This document shows positions 23,486 to 34,927 of a DNA stretch of 64,000 nt, piece by piece. The first letter of the stretch is position 1. Each line of letters starts with the position of its first letter. The notes below the pieces were generated by a model that was not told where the DNA came from, did no database searches, and saw only the letters and a program-made list of their open reading frames with translations. Source of the DNA: Neostapfia colusana (lineage: Eukaryota > Streptophyta > Magnoliopsida > Poales > Poaceae); assembly GCA_030760725.1 (NCBI GenBank), contig JASWHV010000009.1, positions 97,452,780 to 97,516,779 on the forward strand. The letters run 5' to 3'. A program made the translations under genes and the position numbers.

Positions 23486-26400
23486 TGTCACACCCGGTTT
23501 CTCTGAAGAACAACCGAGTGAATATCACATGTATGCCAGGATCATTTTCTCATACATGTGATGACCAATAGTGAAGCATCATTTATTACAAGCCAGGTGT
23601 CGAATATAAATATGTCTTACAAAGCATACGTCTCGATGGACGATAATAAGTTCATAACATGTAAATAAAATAGCAGCGGAATATTATTCTTATGAGCTCC
23701 GTCACAGGAGTTGCCCAGGGGGACTCCATGAACCTAGAATCCTTCTTCGGGTCCGAAGTCTTGGTCATTGAACACCACATCATCCCCTTGACCTGAGCAG
23801 CAATTTCAACCAACAAATATGCAAGTTTGAGTACCGTTGGTACTCAGCAAGTGCGGGAAAGTTATGTCATGCATGGCCAGAACAAGGAGAGGTTGAACTC
23901 ATGGTTAAAGCACTACGCAATTAATACCTATCACCTTAGCTTATTAAGCACCTATTACTATACAGGTGAAATGATCCCAATCTCCCAACCCATCATCAGA
24001 ATCAAATAACCATAACATCAATCCCAATGTTTATGCTCCCCGCTTAACATCCTCAACATCCAAAGCCATCATCCTCTAATCATGAATAAGTCCAAGCCGC
24101 TCTTGACCGTGAGCACGGCTTTCATGACAGTTTTGACTCTGCAGAGTTTGCACCACTGTACCCACATGTAGTGATTTTATCCCCCGTTGCCGGGTGGACT
24201 AAAAGAACCTCCATTATGTCAGTGGCCACGAACCACATTCACACTTCCCAGGTGTGTAGCCAGGAGATCACTACGAAGCCTTTACAAAGGGATTCCCGAC
24301 GAGCGTGGGCCCACTGAGGTTTCACCCCTAACAGCATACAAGAGGCTTCAACCCCGCTGCAGTGCCCCCCTCTTGAGCCTTGCGGTTCATATGGTAGTCC
24401 AGCTGACACCTATTCCCCGCACCATCCAACACACCCATACTACGCCGGGGATACACCTAATTAATTGGCCAAGCTGCCCCATCTCAGCATGTGGTTGGCA
24501 CGGTAAAGCCAGGTTACATGCTCCATGAACTGGTCTTTAGGATCCAGGCAAGTACTAAACACAAACCCGAGTCTCGTGCACCCACCACCAACCAATTCAT
24601 CCAACTTTCCTCGATCCCTACCTCTACATATCTCATAATATCTCATTCAAGAGTAAGGTAAATAAATTGATGATCTCATATCCCACTTATCCCATTCTAA
24701 GCATGGCTAAGCATAAGTAATATGAATGAATGACATGATAAAATAAATCCCTACCCCAGCTACAAGGAAACAAGGTAATGCAATTCTAGGGAAACTTCCT
24801 AGCATGGGTTTCATATTTCAATTGACAATGCAAATAATTCTATCTACACATCCTAGTATAGGATCAAAGTGGTCAAGGACACTTGCCTTCTTCCTGCTGC
24901 TCTGAGAATGAAAAGTCTTGGTCTTAGAAGGGGACAACTTGCTCTGGTGCAGGTTCTACTCATGCCAATACACATAGCAAAAGAAAACAACAATCCATAA
25001 GACATAGTTCACACTTTCACTTCATACAAACCACACATACCTATGAAAGTCATTCACATTACTAAGTGTTGTGGTTATCCTAGATGTGTTGATTTTTGGC
25101 CTACATGCATTTTTAAACATATGTATATGATTTCTAACTTTTGTATTCAGATTTCTGTTTGCACACTATATATGAATTTCCAATTTAAACAAATTCTTTA
25201 ATACACTCTTTAGCTACCAAGTTTGCATGGAAGGTAATTTCCTACTCCAAATGGGTTTTCAGATCTTCTACTAAATCCTAAACTGAAGTCTTTGGATTTG
25301 GAGACTTCATTTATCATTTTCTACTTATGCATACCTATTTTCCAATATTTTCCAGATTTATTTTCTATGCCTAAATGTGAGTTTTAAATATTAAATAGTA
25401 GGGCATGTCATCTAAACAGAATAGGTTCTGATCTAAAATATTAAATAATATATTTTTGAACTTCTCCTCTGATGTGAACTAATTTAAATTTATTTTACCA
25501 ATTTTCAGAATTATTTTCCTAACCTAAAAATGTATCCCTATAACTAATAAATGTGAACAATCAATTAGACAGATTCATTTCAGCTTAAAATCTATTTTTA
25601 ACTCATTCTAAAGTTTTCCAAGTGTTAGGAGAGTTTTAAATTTGAATTTACAATGTGTTTGCCTCACCTTTTTAAATTTAAATCCTAATCACATATTCAA
25701 ATTTCTGAATTTAATATCATATAGGGTCAAAAAGGTAAATCCACCCTACTACAGGGTCTAATTTATTATTTCATAAATTTCCAGGGGTCTAACTACACAT
25801 AACAGAGGGGTTTTCCTAATTTTTATTAAGTCCAGGGGCTAAAACTGATTTTTAAATGAATTTACACGAATTTCTGAAGTTCCAGGGGCTAGATCAGAAG
25901 TTTCCGGGGCTAGCTCGTGTTTTCCGAGATCCTCAGGGGGTAGCGCGTAAGAATCCTGGCCTTTATAACGCGGGGCTGATGTGAACCGTCGGATTTAAAA
26001 TAGACGGCTCAGATTAGATCGCGGAACCGGTACACGCGGGTTTTGATTCTACCGTGCGATTTAAAATAGACGGCGCACAAGGGGCCACGTCGCCCTGGCC
26101 GGAGCCAGCCCGCGCTGCCCGGTGGCGCGCGGCGGCGGGAGGCGGCGATCTCGCCGGAGATCTTCGGATTTTCGTCTATACTTCCTAAAACTTGGATTTC
26201 ATGGCATAGAACGGTAGAGGGGAGGTCGGGGATATCACCTCGGGGTTTTTCTTGAGCTCGGAGGCCCTGGAAGGCGGTCGGCGGCGAGGTCCGAGGCGAA
26301 AACGCGGCGGTGCTCGTCGGAGCTGTGTCTAGAGCGCAAAACACCGGATTTCCTTCACCTGCGAGATTCCCCGGAGGCGGTGGAACATGATCAGCGCGTT

Positions 26401-26910
26401 AGATCAGGAAATCCGAGCTAGGATCGAAGGAAAACGGCGGGAGAAGCTTCGGTTCTCACCGGGAGGAAAAACAGCCGATCGTGGGGGAAAACAGGGCGAT
26501 GTCGACGTTTATATAGGCGAGGGGGGCAGGCGGCGGTCTGTTGGGATCGAGTAAGAGTCGTCCGGGACCGGGAGTCGGGATGGGGACGCGGTTTCCGGAG
26601 TTGGTTGCGATCGGGCGCGGGGGGGGGGGGGGGGGGGGAAGTCCGGTCGGTTGGCGCGAGCGGGAGGAGATGACACGTGGGCCCCGCGTGTCAGTGAGAG
26701 GAAGAGAGGGTGCGCGGTTGTGGGCTGGCGCAGGGGAATAGTGGGCCGGCTGGCGGGTTTTGGCCCACTGGCCGGCCGGGGTTTTCTTTTTCCTTTTCTT
26801 TTCTGTTTTGATTTGAATTTGAATTCCAGTTTAAATTTGAATTTCTGCTCCACATGCAGTACGTCCAAAATTTTTTAAATTCCCCTCTTAACAGATTTTG
26901 GGGTGTTACA
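23486..26910 (-). repeat. V2 3' LTR
   Basis: Minus strand starts TGTAACACCCC and ends GGGTGTGACA; 3425 bp, homologous to the V LTRs and very close to 29045-32417. It contains a 20-base G run (26619-26638, plus strand) that is 14 bases in the middle LTR and 11 in the partial LTR. Confidence 0.93.
26507..26517 (-). promoter_or_regulatory. TATA box of V2 3' LTR
   Basis: The minus strand reads CCTATATAAAC in the GC-rich U3, about 400 bp from the LTR start. The position fits an LTR promoter; the V copy has a weaker catttaa here. Confidence 0.65.
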
Positions 26911-27739
26911 GCTCTACCCCCCTTAAAAGAAATCTCGTCCTCGAGATTGGTGGTTCTAAGAAAATAATTCCGGAAACTGTGCCTTAAGCTCGTCTTCTCG
27001 CTCCCATGTGGCTTCCTCTCCACAACAAATGCTCTGTCCACCATCTTTTGGAAACTTTCATACTCGTTGGAGGACATTACACACTGCATTTTCGCAGTAA
27101 GTCCTTCCACAAAGCAGTCCTGTTTCTGCTCATCAGTCTCGATGTTCCGTGGTGCATAACGGGATAGTTGGGTGAATTTAGTGAGGTATTCCCTCACAGT
27201 CATGTTTCCTTGCTGCAGCGCCAAGAACTCCTTTCTCTTGTTTTTGAGTTCACCCCTTGGTATGTAATGGTTGCGGAAACTGCGCTTGAACTCTTCCCAA
27301 ATGATGTTCTCAGGGTCATGATGGGCGGCCACGTAAGCGTTCCACCAATCAACAGCAGGTCCATGCAATTGGTGAGAGGCAAACAGAACCCTCTCATACC
27401 CTTGGCATTGTATGATCCTCATCTTGCTCTCAATGGTCTTTAGCCAATCATCTGCCTCCAGAGGTTCAGCAGCACTTGCAAACTTTGGAGGTTGAGTCAC
27501 TAGAAACTCACAAACCTTGGTTGGCGTGGTGCAGCTTGTGGAGGTGGAACTTGGTGCAAGTTGGCCACCACTTGAGTTAGGCTCTGGATGAGCTGATTCT
27601 GATTTTCAAGCATTTGGTGGATGGGATCAACTCCTTCAGGGCGACCACCCCTGTTTTGTCCTCCAGAAAGATGAGGGTTGCCGGCCTCATCGTTGTTGTT
27701 GGCGGGGTTGGCACCACGACCCTTTCCTCTTCCGGCCAT
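26691..27739 (-). pseudogene. gag: V2 gag, frameshifted and fused to the end of pol and the LTR
   Basis: It starts ATGGCCGGAAGAGG (27739) and encodes the V-type gag N-terminus and capsid core. A net one-base loss near 27510 splits it into 79 codons and a second frame opening at 27500. After ...FVVERK (near 27015) the sequence jumps to the last codons of pol (ATGGGAGCGAGAAGACGAGC), removing nucleocapsid, protease, RT, RNase H and integrase. A short GGAAG identity at the junction suggests microhomology-mediated deletion. The frame then reads through the purine tract into the LTR and stops at 26691. Confidence 0.9.
26911..26928 (-). other. V2 polypurine tract
   Basis: The minus strand reads TTTTAAGGGGGGTAGAGC just before TGTAACACC. 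It is better preserved than in V. Confidence 0.85.
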
Positions 27740-28057
27740 CTATCATGATCAACCAAATGTTAATTTAGAACATTTCGTATTAAATTCCCAATTTGCTTGT
27801 TTAAACTTAAACTCCTGAGGTCTTATTATATTAACATTTTCTAAGGGTTTCACGTCTCACGCGAAAATAAATGCACTCTTAATTCACAGGGGTTCACACA
27901 TCAAAGCAAAGCAACCTAAAGACGAGGTTGCGGACAAATGCCCATGGCTTCCACAACTCACGTCACACACCAAACATTAACACACCATTAACTAAAGTAT
28001 TGACTCGACTACTCGATAACCTGCTGAACTAAGGGAAAGGACTCTACACGACTCGTA
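27740..28057 (-). other. Spacer between ORF0 and gag of V2
   Basis: Homologous to 5541-5880 of V; no ORF or clear motif. Confidence 0.6.
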
Positions 28058-28828
28058 TCACTGAGTTGGCTCCTCGGGATCTTCCTCATTATTGCGGCTG
28101 CCCTCTGACTCCGCTTTGGGTGGGGAATCTGCTGGTGGAGAAGTGCGGCGACGCCTGCTTGCCCGGCGGTCTGGGGAGTCAGGAGTCCATGTGTCATTCA
28201 CGGTGACACACAGTTCATTCCCATCTCCTATTTCTCTCGCCCTCAAGCTGGCGCGAAGCAATGCCTCGGTCTCCTTCAGTGTGTCACGAACATCCTGAAG
28301 CTCCTGCTGACAATCCTGCAGTCGAGTGCTGAGCATAGCAGCATCCTCCAAGCACAGGTCCATGTGCTCATGGGAAGTCCCATGCTGCACTGGCGGGTAC
28401 TTGTACTCCGCGGTACCACTCTCACGCTGGAGGACATACATGTACTCAGTTCTGTCCAGGTGGCGACGGTAGATGTAACTCTGGCAGGTGATGGCCTCCC
28501 AGGTGACATCCCTCTCGGCATCAACCTGTGTCGCTTGACAAGCTGGAGAGCGGTGGATATTGAGCAGCTGATCTTCATGGATAATCCTCATTTCTGAACT
28601 CCATTCTTCCCGCTTCTCACGGATGGTCCGGGTGGAGCTGTAGTGTATGATTAGCTTGCCCGTATTGCCGGCAGCGTGGAGCATACGCCGTAGACGGCGC
28701 AACAAGCCTCCTACTGCCAGTCCGTAGGAGTGGTACGTCACCGGACGATTCTCCTCTCTTAGGGCAAGGGCAACTACAGGAACTCTCCCTCCAGTGGACT
28801 TGCCGGCGGTGCGGATCATGTGAACCAT
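28058..28828 (-). CDS. ORF0 of V2, intact, H3-like start partly altered
   Basis: An intact 256-codon ORF homologous over its whole length to V ORF0: same middle region with a W-E-A-I-T motif, a coiled-coil-like stretch, TWTPDSP, basic patch and acidic end. The start differs: three extra codons follow Met-Val, and the H3-like stretch reads TAGKSTGG, with Gly in place of the Arg equivalent to H3 R8. ORF0 is thus the only complete ORF kept by an element that lost pol. That may be chance from where the deletion fell, or may hint that ORF0 acts in cis. Function unknown. Confidence 0.85.
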   Translation of the reverse strand: MVHMIRTAGKSTGGRVPVVALALREENRPVTYHSYGLAVGGLLRRLRRMLHAAGNTGKLIIHYSSTRTIREKREEWSSEMRIIHEDQLLNIHRSPACQATQVDAERDVTWEAITCQSYIYRRHLDRTEYMYVLQRESGTAEYKYPPVQHGTSHEHMDLCLEDAAMLSTRLQDCQQELQDVRDTLKETEALLRASLRAREIGDGNELCVTVNDTWTPDSPDRRASRRRRTSPPADSPPKAESEGSRNNEEDPEEPTQ

Positions 28829-29025
28829 CTAAAACATAAAGCATTTAAAATTAAGTTAGATAAGATTTAAATAAAAATCGTATTTTGAATAAAGTTGGGG
28901 CAAGGTGAATAAAGTGACCCATTAAATAACACTTTTCAACCCACACCTTTGTAAAATAGTTTTTAAGAAAATAGGGTCCTTAAATACGTCCATTTCTACC
29001 TAGGTCCACGTTCCTACGGGCAACC

Positions 29026-29040
29026 TTGGCTCTGATACCA
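29026..29040 (-). other. V2 primer binding site
   Basis: The minus strand reads TGGTATCAGAGCCAA, four bases from the LTR end, as in V. Confidence 0.92.
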
Positions 29041-29044
29041 CTTC

Positions 29045-32000
29045 TGTCACAGCCGATTTCTCTGAAGAACAACCGAGTGAATATCACATGTATGCCAGGA
29101 TCATTTTCTCATACATGTGATGACAAATAGTGAAGCATCATTTATTACAAGCCAGGTGTCGAATATAAATATGTCTTACAAAGCATACGTCTCGATGGAT
29201 GATAATAAGTTCATAACATATAAATAAAATAGCAGCGGAATATTATTCTTGTGGGCTCCGTCACAGGAGTTGCCCGGGGGGACTCCATGAACCTAGAATC
29301 CTTCTTCGGGTCCGAAGTCTTGGTCATTGAACACCACATCATCCCCTTGACCTGAGCAGCAATTTAAACCAACAAATATGCAAGTTTGAGTACCGTTGGT
29401 ACTCAGCAAGTGTTGGAAAGTTATGTCATGCATGGCCAGAACAAGGAGAGGTTGAACTCATGGTTAAAGCACTACGCAATTAATACCTATAATCTTAGCT
29501 TATTAAGCACCTGCATTACTATACAGGTGAAATGGTCCCAATCTCCCAACCCATCATCAGAATCAAATAACCATAACATCAATCCCAATGTTAAGCTCCC
29601 CGCTTAACATCCTCAACTTCCAAAGCCATCATCCTCTAATCATGAATAAGTCCAAGCCGCTCTTGACTGTGAGCACAGCTGTCATGACAGTTTTGACTCT
29701 GCAGAGTTTGCACCAGTGTACCCACATGTAGTGATTTCATCTCCCGTTGTCGGGTGGACTAAAAGAACCTCCATTATTCCAGTGGCCACGAACCACATTC
29801 ACACTTCCCACGTGTGTAGCTAGGAGATCACTACGAAGCCTTTACAAAGGGATTCCCGGCGAGCGTGGGCCCACTGAGGTTTCACCCCTAACAGCATACA
29901 AGAGGCTCCAACCCCGCTGCAGTGGCCCCCTCTTGAGCCTTGCGGTTCATATGGTAGTCCAGCTGACACCTATTCCCCACACCATCCAACACACCCATAC
30001 TACGCCGGGGATACACCTAATTAATTGGCCAAGCTGCCCCATCTCAGCATGTGGTTGGCACGGTAAAGCCAGGTTACATGCTCCATGAACCGGTCTTTAG
30101 GATCCAGGCAAGTACTAAACACAAACCCGAGTCTCGTGCACCCACCACCAACCAATTCATCCAACTTTCCTCGATCCCTACCTCTACATATCTCATAATA
30201 TCTCATTCAAGGGTAAGGTAAATAAATTGATGATCTCATATCCCACATATCCCATTCTAAGCATGGCTAAGCATAAGTAATATGAATGAATGACATGATA
30301 AAATAAATCCCAACCCCAGCTACAAGGAAACAAGGTAATGCAATTCTAGGGAAACTTCCTAGCATGGGTTTCATATTTCAATTGGCAATGCAAATAATTC
30401 AATCTACACATCCTAGTATAGGATCAAAGTGGTCAAGGACACTTGCCTTCTTCCTGCTGCTTTGAGAATGGAAAGTCTTGGTCTTGGAAGGGGAGAACTT
30501 GCTCTGGGGCAGGTTCTACTCATGCCAATACACATAGCAAAAGAAAACAACAATCCATAAGACATAGTTCACACTTTCACTTCATACAAACCACACATAC
30601 CTATGAAAGTCATTCACATTACTAAGTGTTGTGGTTATCCTAGATGTGTTGATTTTTGGCCTACATGCACTTTTAAACATATGTATATGATTTCTAACTT
30701 TTGTATTCAGATTTCTGTTTGCACACTATATATGAATTTCCAAGTTTGCATTGAAGGTAATTTCCTACTCCAAATGGGTTTTCAGATCTTCTACCAAATC
30801 CTAAACTGAAGTCTTTGGATTTGGAGACTTCATTTATCATTTTCTAGTTATGCATACCTATTTTCCTATATTTTCCAGATTTATTTTCTATGCCTAAATG
30901 TGAGTTTTAAATATTAAATGGTAGGGCATGTCATCTAAACAGAATAGGTTCTGATCTAAAATATTAAATAATATAATTTTGAACTTCTCCTCTGATGTGA
31001 ACTAATTTAAATTTGTTTTACCAATTTTCAGAATTATTTTCCTAACCTAAAAATGTATCCCTATAACTAATAAATGTGAACAATCAATTAGACAGATTCA
31101 TTTCAGCTTAAAATCTATTTTTAACTCATTCTAAAGTTTTCCAAGTGCTAGGAGAGTTTTAAATTTGAATTTACAATGTGTTTGCCTCACCTTTTTAAAT
31201 TTAAATCCTAATCACATATTCAAATTTCTGAATTTAATATCATATAGGGTCAAAAAGGTAAATCCACCCTACTACAGGGTCTAATTTATTATTTCATAAA
31301 TTTCCAGGGGTCTAACTACACATAACAGAGGGGTTTTCCTAATTTTTATTAAGTCCAGGGGCTAAAACTGATTTTTAAATGAATTTACACGAATTTCTGA
31401 AGTTCCAGGGGCTAGATCAGAAGTTTCCGGGGCTAGCTCGTGTTTTCCGAGATCCCCAGGGGGTAGCGCGTAAGAATCCTGGCCTTTATAACGCAGGGCT
31501 GATGTGAACCGTCGGATTTAAAATAGACGGCTCAGATTAGATCGCCGAACCGGTACACGCGGGTTTTGATTCTACCGTGCGATTTAAAATAGACGGCGCA
31601 CAAGGGGCCACGTCGCCCTGGCTGGAGCCAGCGCGCGCTGCCCGGTGGCGCGCGGCGGCGATCTCGCCGGAGATCTTCGGATTTTCGTCTATACTTCCTA
31701 AAACTTGGATTTCATGGCATAGAACGGTAGAGGGGAGGTCGGGGATATCACCTCGGGGTTTTTCTTGAGCTCGGAGGCCCTGGAAGGCGGTCGGCGGCGA
31801 GGTCCGAGGCGAAAACGCGGCGGTGCTCGTCGGAGCTGTGTCTAGAGCGCAAAACACCGGATTTCCTTCACCTGCGAGATTCCCCGGAGGCGGTGGAACA
31901 TGATCAGCGCGTTAGATCAGGAAATCCGAGCTAGGATCGAAGGAAAACGGCGGGAGAAGCTTCGGTTCTCACCGGGAGGAAAAACAGCCGATCGTGGGGG

Positions 32001-32417
32001 AAAACAGGGCGATGTCGACGTTTATATAGGCGAGGGGGGCAGGCGGCGGTCTGTTGGGATCGAGTAAGAGTCGTCCGGGACCGGGAGTCGGGATGGGGAC
32101 GCGGTTTCCGGAGTTGGTTGCGATCGGGCGCGGGGGGGGGGGGGGAAGTCCGGTCGGTTGGCGCGAGCGGGAGGAGATGACACGTGGGCCCCGCGTGTCA
32201 GTGAGAGGAAGAGAGGGTGCGCGGTTGTGGGCTGGCGCAGGGGAATAGTGGGCCGGCTGGCGGGTTTTGGCCCACTGGCCGGCCGGGGTTTTCTTTTTCC
32301 TTTTCTTTTCTGTTTTGATTTGAATTTGAATTCCAGTTTAAATTTGAATTTCTGCTCCACATGCAGTACGTCCAAAATTTTTTAAATTCCCCTCTTAACA
32401 GATTTTGGGGTGTTACA
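29045..32417 (-). repeat. V2 middle LTR
   Basis: 3373 bp, nearly identical to 23486-26910 apart from small indels. It acts as 5' LTR of the ORF0-bearing unit and as 3' LTR of the collapsed upstream unit. A TATA box is at 32020-32030 (minus strand CCTATATAAAC). The G run at 32132-32145 is 14 bases long. Confidence 0.92.
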
Positions 32418-32652
32418 GCTCTACCCCCCTTAAAAGAAATCTCGTCCTCGAGATTGGTGGTTCTAAGAAAATAATTCCGGAAACTGTGCCTTAAGCTCGT
32501 CTTCTCGCTCCCATGTGGCTTCCTCTCCACAACAAATGCTCTGTCCACCATCTTTTGGAAACTTTCATACTCGTTGGAGGACATTACACACTGCATTTTC
32601 GCAGTAAGTCCTTCCACAAAGCAGTCCTGTTTCTGCTCATCAGTCTCGATGT
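32418..32652 (-). pseudogene. Remnant of gag and polypurine tract from the collapsed first V2 unit
   Basis: Matches 26911-27147 including the gag/pol-end deletion junction, then breaks off inside gag at about 32652 and joins LTR sequence. A short atcgag-like identity lies at the join. Confidence 0.85.
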
Positions 32653-33018
32653 CATCGAGTTAGAGTCATCCGGGACCGGGAGTCGGGATGGGGACGCGGT
32701 TTCCGGAGTTGGTTGCGATCGGGCGCGGGGGGGGGGGAGTCCGGTCGGTTGGCGCGAGCGGGAGGTAGGAGATGACACGCGGGCCCTGAGTGTCAGTGAG
32801 AGGAAGAGAGGACGCACGGTTGTGGGCTGGCGCGGGGGAATAGTGGGCCGGCTGGCGGGTTTTGGCCCACTGGCCGGCTGGGGTTTTCTTTTTCTTTTTC
32901 CTTTTCTTTTCTGTTTTGATTTGAATTTGAATTCTAGTTTAAATTTGAATTTCTGCACCACATGCAGTACGTCCAAAAATTTTTAAATTCCCCTCTTAAC
33001 AGATTTTGGGGTGTTACA
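32653..33018 (-). repeat. V2 outer LTR, first ~366 bp only
   Basis: Minus strand starts TGTAACACCCC at 33018 and follows the LTR to about position 366, where the deletion into gag begins. The G run is 11 bases. The right end is flanked by the tgtga duplication. Confidence 0.88.
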
Positions 33019-33190
33019 TGTGATGCTGAGCTTCTCTATTTATTCCCTGTTGAACTAGAGTTTGGAGAGTTTCCTTCATCCATGCCATAATTTCAGCCAA
33101 TCTGGTTGGCGATGGCTCTTGTGATGAAGTCGAGTCATTCCCACCTCGACTTGAACCTCCAATCTCCATTTGAGAATGTGTGCGTACCAT
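33019..33190 (-). pseudogene. gag: Y gag, N-terminal 57 codons
   Basis: The ATG is at 33188-33190 (minus); the protein begins MVRTHSQMEIGG and includes a helical stretch ending in GINREAQHH just before the V2 insertion. Frame runs on into 23480 when V2 is removed. 33019-33023 is the right TSD copy. Confidence 0.85.
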
Positions 33191-34909
33191 ACTGCACGAA
33201 ACAAAATTTTGAGTTAATCAAAATTCTATCTCAGTAGTGATTAAAGATAAGTAAAACATGAACATGTCATGAACTTTATGAAAGCATAACCACATTCATG
33301 TTTAAACCAATCTTAAGTATGCTAAAATAATCAGCTGGACTACCCTGACCAGTTCACAGAAACTTCAAAATTTACTCAAGTTAACTACAGATTCATGACT
33401 TGAGTGCAATACCAAAGTTTTAGTTAACTTCAGTATCTTTCCAATGAGAACTTATATGCCTCTAGATCATCTCTGGATCAAAAGTTATGATTGCTCAAAT
33501 TTGACAGAATTCCTGGATAAAATTTGCCAGCATCTCCTTTGTATTTGGCTACTTTATCACAGTTGTATATGTAAATACATAAGAATCTGAGCCAACTCTG
33601 AACTACAACAATGTTGCACATCTCATAACCTTTCCAACGGTGTATCATAGGCTCCTTAAGGATTTTCTACAGGAAGTTATGGCTTAAAAACAGAATGGTC
33701 CAGAGAGGTTTTTACTACTGTCCTGGATCTGGACAGTTTGCCTTCAACTGGACTTTTCACCAACTTAACTGGTGATTTTGCTCTGGAGGTCTACAAAGAA
33801 ATTGTAGAGCACTTGAAAATATTTCCAGAACTGTATCATACACCTTAATTGGTTATATCAACTCAGAGTTATTCTCCGTTAAAGTCCAGCAAGGATTCCT
33901 GCCAGAAACAGAGCACTCTGTTTTTGAAAATTTTGACGCCTAGTCATGCTCTCATTTGAATCTTAGCTCAAAATAAGGGTTCAGTAACTAATATTTGTTT
34001 CAAACTTCAATTTTTAGTTGAAAGTTAGCTCATGAATCATTTCTTCATACGGAACAGGTTATTAAGTGTAGTACGTTGTCGATGCACTGTAAGAAACATG
34101 TTGGTACTACGTTGCCTCTACAAAAGAAAATCCTAACCGGATTATACCGGCATATACGTATTATCAGTGGCACTAAGACGGTCTCTCGCACACGTGTACT
34201 ACACGGGATATGTACGTGGTTAGTACCTGCAGAAGAACACTCAATAGTGGTGACTCAAAGGTAGTTTCATTTCAGGCAGTTCCATATTTGAATGTAAATA
34301 CAAACGCCCGTATCATTGCCATACGGCCGTCCTTGAGTTAAGCCCCGTCTCAAGGTATGTGATCGTGTTTTTACACCACACGACAGGGAACCCGAGTATA
34401 TCATGAACGGGTCGTCACGGTTGGGAATGTTATCAACCCAACGGATACCACCTACTTCCCTGCAGGGCACGCCGATGGCAAGCGCTGCGTATGTCCTCCT
34501 AGGCTATTTCCAGAAGACACACTATCGCGTTACTGACCACACGATGGGGTCTCCACTTGCTTGCATAATGCACGCTAGGGATCAGCGTTTCATATGAACT
34601 CAGGAACATGAAGAGTCCAAGAGTTTCATATTAACGTCTCACACCAAGCTGTGAGACCTATCCCTGAACCACTTTCCTCGTCAGGGGAGCTAACCGAAAT
34701 TGAACCACTTTTGGTGGCGTTCCTTACCATGTTTACCTGAGCGTAGGTGCGTCTTTACATAATCAAAATTCAGAATTATAACAAGTATGTTAGTCATGCC
34801 ACTTAAGTAACTATACTACTATAGTCCTTATGTGGGTCTAATACCGTTTCCTCACCGTATCCTAAGTTTTTGTCGGAATACGATCCCTATTCTGTGTGCT
34901 ATTACCAAT
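33191..34909 (-). other. Y leader between PBS and gag
   Basis: About 1.7 kb, mostly AT-rich, without a credible ORF on the element's sense strand and without ORF0. Short plus-strand ORFs are antisense and show no family signature. Confidence 0.6.
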
Positions 34910-34924
34910 GGGGCTCTGATACCA
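34910..34924 (-). other. Y primer binding site
   Basis: The minus strand reads TGGTATCAGAGCCCC, three bases from the LTR end CTCTCA. Confidence 0.92.
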
Positions 34925-34927
34925 CGC

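Larger units (their letters stand above)
23486..33018 (-). mobile_element. V2: three-LTR, pol-less derivative of the V family inserted in the Y gag
   Basis: Minus-strand order: partial LTR (33018-32653), gag/polypurine remnant (32652-32418), full LTR (32417-29045), PBS, ORF0, truncated gag and polypurine tract (29044-26911), full LTR (26910-23486). One 5-bp duplication flanks the whole, so the LTR-internal-LTR-internal-LTR unit arrived as one insertion or grew in place by unequal recombination. Both internal parts share the same deletion junction (about 27009-27016 and 32509-32525), so loss of pol came before the tandem duplication. A non-autonomous element that would need enzymes in trans. 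Confidence 0.9.
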
